Source: Azospirillum sp. OGB3
Lineage (GTDB): Bacteria; Pseudomonadota; Alphaproteobacteria; Azospirillales; Azospirillaceae
NCBI RefSeq assembly: GCF_014192915.1
Contig: NZ_JACHYN010000019.1
Coordinates: 35,877 to 99,876, forward strand
Direction: 5' to 3'
Length of the DNA: 64,000 bases
Numbering within the stretch: the stretch's first letter is position 1; each line of letters begins with the position of its first letter. This document shows positions 62,182 to 64,000 of this stretch, piece by piece. The notes beneath the pieces are model-generated. The model did no database searches, was not told where the DNA came from, and worked only from the letters and a program-made list of their open reading frames with translations. Both the position numbers and the translations under genes were made by a program.

Positions 62182-63654
62182 TCACTCCGCAGCCAGGGGG
62201 GCAGCGGCGTTGAGCGCGAGGGCGGGACGGCGCGCGGCGGCCACCAGCGCCGCCACGGCGCAGGAGGCGAGGCGGGTGCGGACGTTGTCGGCGCGGCTGG
62301 TCAGGATGACCGGAACACGCGCGCCCAGAACGATGCCCGCCGCGTCGGCGTTGGCGAGGAAGGAGAGCTGCTTGGCCAGCATGTTGCCAGCTTCCAGATC
62401 GGGGACCAGCAGGATGTCGGCTTGGCCGGAGACGGGGGACTTGATGCCCTTGATGCGCGCGGCCTCGGCGCTGATGGCGTTGTCGAAGGCCAGCGGACCG
62501 TCGAGGATGCCGCCTGTGATCTGGCCGCGGTCGGCCATCTTGCACAGCGCCGCGGCCTCCAGCGTGGTGGCGATCTTCGGGTTGAGGGTTTCCACCGCCG
62601 ACAGGATGGCGACGCGCGGCGTCTCGACGCCCAGGACCTTGGCGAGGTCGATGGCGTTCTGGACGATGTGGACCTTGTCCTCCAGCGTCGGGTAGATGTT
62701 GATCGCCGCGTCGGTGATGAGAAGCGCCCGCGGGTAGGTCGGCACGTTCATCACGAAGACGTGGCTGATGCGGCGGCTGGTGCGCAGGCCGGTCTCCTTG
62801 CGGACGACCTCGGCCATCAGCTCGTCGGTGTGCAGGCTGCCCTTCATCACCGCCTCGGCCTCGCCGTTGCGGGCCAGCGCGACGGCGGCAGCGGCAGCGG
62901 CGTGGCTGTGCTCCACATCGACCAGACGGTAGCGGGCGATGTCCAGCCCATGGGCGGCGGCCAGCGCGCGGATCTTCGCCGCCGGACCGATCAGGATGGG
63001 ATCGATCAGGCCGGCTTCCGCCGCCTCCACCGCGCCCTTCAGCGAGCTTTCGTCGCAGGGATGGGCGACCGCCGTGGCGACCGGCTCCAACTCGTCGCAC
63101 TTGCGCAGCAGCGCGTCGTGCTTGTCGTGGCGGATCATCTGGATCTGCGGCAGCGCGTGGGCCGTGCGGCGGACCTTGCGGGTCGGCGCGACGACTTCCG
63201 CGGTACCGGTCACCACGACCTCGCCGTCCTGGTTGGTGCACAGGCAGTCGAAGACGACGATGTTCTTGTCGGCCTGCTTCTCGCGCACGGTGACGGTGGC
63301 GGTGATCACGTCACCCAGCCCGACCGGGCGGCGGAAGCGCAGGTCCTGGCCAGCGTAGACGGTGCCGGCGCCGGGCAGCCGGGTCCCCAGCACGCCGGAG
63401 ATCAGCGCGCCGGACCACATGCCGTGGCCAATCACCTTTTGAAAGCGGCTGTCGGCGGCGAATTTCGCGTCCAGATGAACCGGATCGATGTTGCCGGAGA
63501 CGGTGGCGAACAGCTCGACGTCCATCACGGTCAGTTGCCGCGCGATGCTGGCGGACTGCCCGATCACGATCTCGTCGAAGGTGACGTTCTCGATCGGGGC
63601 CGCCTCGGTCGGCATCGACGTGAGGTCGCCGCTGGGTTCACCATTGGCAGTCAT
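62182..63654 (-). CDS. Bifunctional MaoC-like hydratase/phosphate acetyl(butyryl)transferase
   Basis: 490 residues and two domains. Residues about 25-160 are a MaoC-like (R)-hydratase hot-dog domain with the catalytic pattern GNIDPVHLDAKFA and GHGMWSGALISGVLGT. Residues about 170-480 are a phosphotransacetylase/phosphotransbutyrylase, with GGILDGPLAFDNAIS and VSGQADILLVPDLEAGNMLAKQL. This bifunctional form is known from alphaproteobacteria and differs from single-domain Pta. It pairs with ackA for acetate, and the hydratase may process short crotonyl-type CoA esters. An operator-like site lies about 125 bases upstream. Confidence 0.9.
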   Translation of the reverse strand: MTANGEPSGDLTSMPTEAAPIENVTFDEIVIGQSASIARQLTVMDVELFATVSGNIDPVHLDAKFAADSRFQKVIGHGMWSGALISGVLGTRLPGAGTVYAGQDLRFRRPVGLGDVITATVTVREKQADKNIVVFDCLCTNQDGEVVVTGTAEVVAPTRKVRRTAHALPQIQMIRHDKHDALLRKCDELEPVATAVAHPCDESSLKGAVEAAEAGLIDPILIGPAAKIRALAAAHGLDIARYRLVDVEHSHAAAAAAVALARNGEAEAVMKGSLHTDELMAEVVRKETGLRTSRRISHVFVMNVPTYPRALLITDAAINIYPTLEDKVHIVQNAIDLAKVLGVETPRVAILSAVETLNPKIATTLEAAALCKMADRGQITGGILDGPLAFDNAISAEAARIKGIKSPVSGQADILLVPDLEAGNMLAKQLSFLANADAAGIVLGARVPVILTSRADNVRTRLASCAVAALVAAARRPALALNAAAPLAAE

Positions 63655-63780
63655 TGCAGAACACTCCGGATAAGAGAAAAAGGCATGGTGCTGCCCGTTT
63701 CAGCCGATCCCTCCCGGCGCGCGCCTTGCTGAAAGGAGAGGCGCGTCTTGCCGTCTTCTTCTGTGAGCGTCTTTTGTGTA

Positions 63781-63792
63781 CTGATATATTAG
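63781..63792. promoter_or_regulatory. AT-rich site before the phosphotransacetylase gene
   Basis: CTGATATATTAG shares 11 of 12 bases with the kdgT site; C at the eighth base is T. It lies between eno and the phosphotransacetylase-acetate kinase genes, about 127 bases before the former's start codon on the minus strand. It could be the same operator or a promoter -10 region. Confidence 0.5.
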
Positions 63793-63864
63793 CGGAAAAG
63801 GCGGTGCGGCGCAGCAAATCCGGCATCACCGGACACTTTGCCGCAGCCGCCTTCCGCGGAGCCG

Positions 63865-64000
63865 TTACGCCTTGAGGATGCCGCGGCCGGCGAAGCGGGC
63901 GGCGCTGCCGAGCATCTCCTCGATGCGGATGAGCTGGTTGTACTTGGCCAGACGGTCGGAGCGCGACAGCGAGCCGGTCTTGATCTGGCCGCAGTTGGTG
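63865..64000 (-). CDS. eno: Enolase, C-terminal end (gene continues beyond window)
   Basis: The last 44 or so codons before a TAA at 63865-63867. The translation contains CGQIKTGSLSRSDRLAKYNQ and IRIEEMLG, the conserved C-terminal signature of enolase (KTGS with active-site Lys). Enolase dehydrates 2-phosphoglycerate to phosphoenolpyruvate. Its 3' end is about 210 bases before the phosphotransacetylase gene on the same strand. Confidence 0.93.
   Translation of the reverse strand, partial: TNCGQIKTGSLSRSDRLAKYNQLIRIEEMLGSAARFAGRGILKA

Overview
The window is a GC-rich stretch of bacterial chromosome or chromid, tightly packed and rich in GCG/GCC/CTG codons. Gene content points to an alphaproteobacterium of the Rhodospirillales, most likely Azospirillum or a close relative. 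The supporting features are a TRAP substrate-binding protein, a GcvA-like LysR regulator, a DUF1127 protein, a SPINDLY-type O-GlcNAc transferase homologue, a complete Caulobacter-style tad/cpa pilus locus, and a fused MaoC/phosphotransacetylase next to acetate kinase. The genus is inferred; no rRNA gene is present to confirm it.

Layout. 1-12.9 kb is a mixed accessory/metabolic region: the tail of an MFS transporter, an orphan DctP protein, an SDR lacking the usual catalytic Tyr/Lys, a GT9 glycosyltransferase translationally coupled to a TPR/OGT protein, an ankyrin protein, a LysR regulator, a metallo-beta-lactamase-fold hydrolase, a glyoxalase-like protein, and a two-gene GMC dehydrogenase unit. 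13.0-19.4 kb holds a surface-glycan cluster: a glycosyltransferase fused to UDP-galactopyranose mutase, a GH-A clan glycoside hydrolase and an ABC exporter. 19.6-25.8 kb has a hybrid histidine kinase, a uracil/xanthine permease and a GAF-GGDEF protein. 26.3-30.7 kb has an Ldh2-family dehydrogenase, an amidase and a gamma-glutamyltransferase-like enzyme.

30.8-37.2 kb is a minus-strand iron-acquisition operon: a MauG-like dihaem peroxidase, imelysin, a DUF1111 dihaem protein, a second imelysin and a DUF1513 protein. Fur-box-like palindromes precede the first two genes. 37.9-50.5 kb is a full Flp pilus locus (flp, tadV/cpaA, cpaB, cpaC, cpaD, cpaE, cpaF, tadB, tadC, tadD, tadE, tadF-like, tadG) followed by a stand-alone receiver protein. 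50.6-51.5 kb holds five tRNA genes in two opposed blocks (Asn-Asp-Gly on +, Leu-Ala on -), with hairpin terminators between them. A large MscS-type channel follows.

54.4-64 kb is a central-carbon and uronate region: gap, a ketodeoxygluconate permease, a GntR/FCD regulator, kduI, kduD, an alpha/beta hydrolase, acetate kinase, MaoC-phosphotransacetylase and the 3' end of enolase. Four near-identical AT-rich sites, CT(G/A)ATATA(C/T)TA(G/A), lie upstream of gap, kdgT, the GntR gene and the phosphotransacetylase gene. They suggest one regulon joining uronate catabolism to lower glycolysis and acetate metabolism.

The most unusual signals are this putative regulon, a palindromic intergenic-type repeat that forms the in-frame N-terminus of the TadD lipoprotein, the GT-UGM fusion, and a dispersed family of long inverted-repeat elements. 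No CRISPR array, insertion sequence, integrase or prophage was seen.
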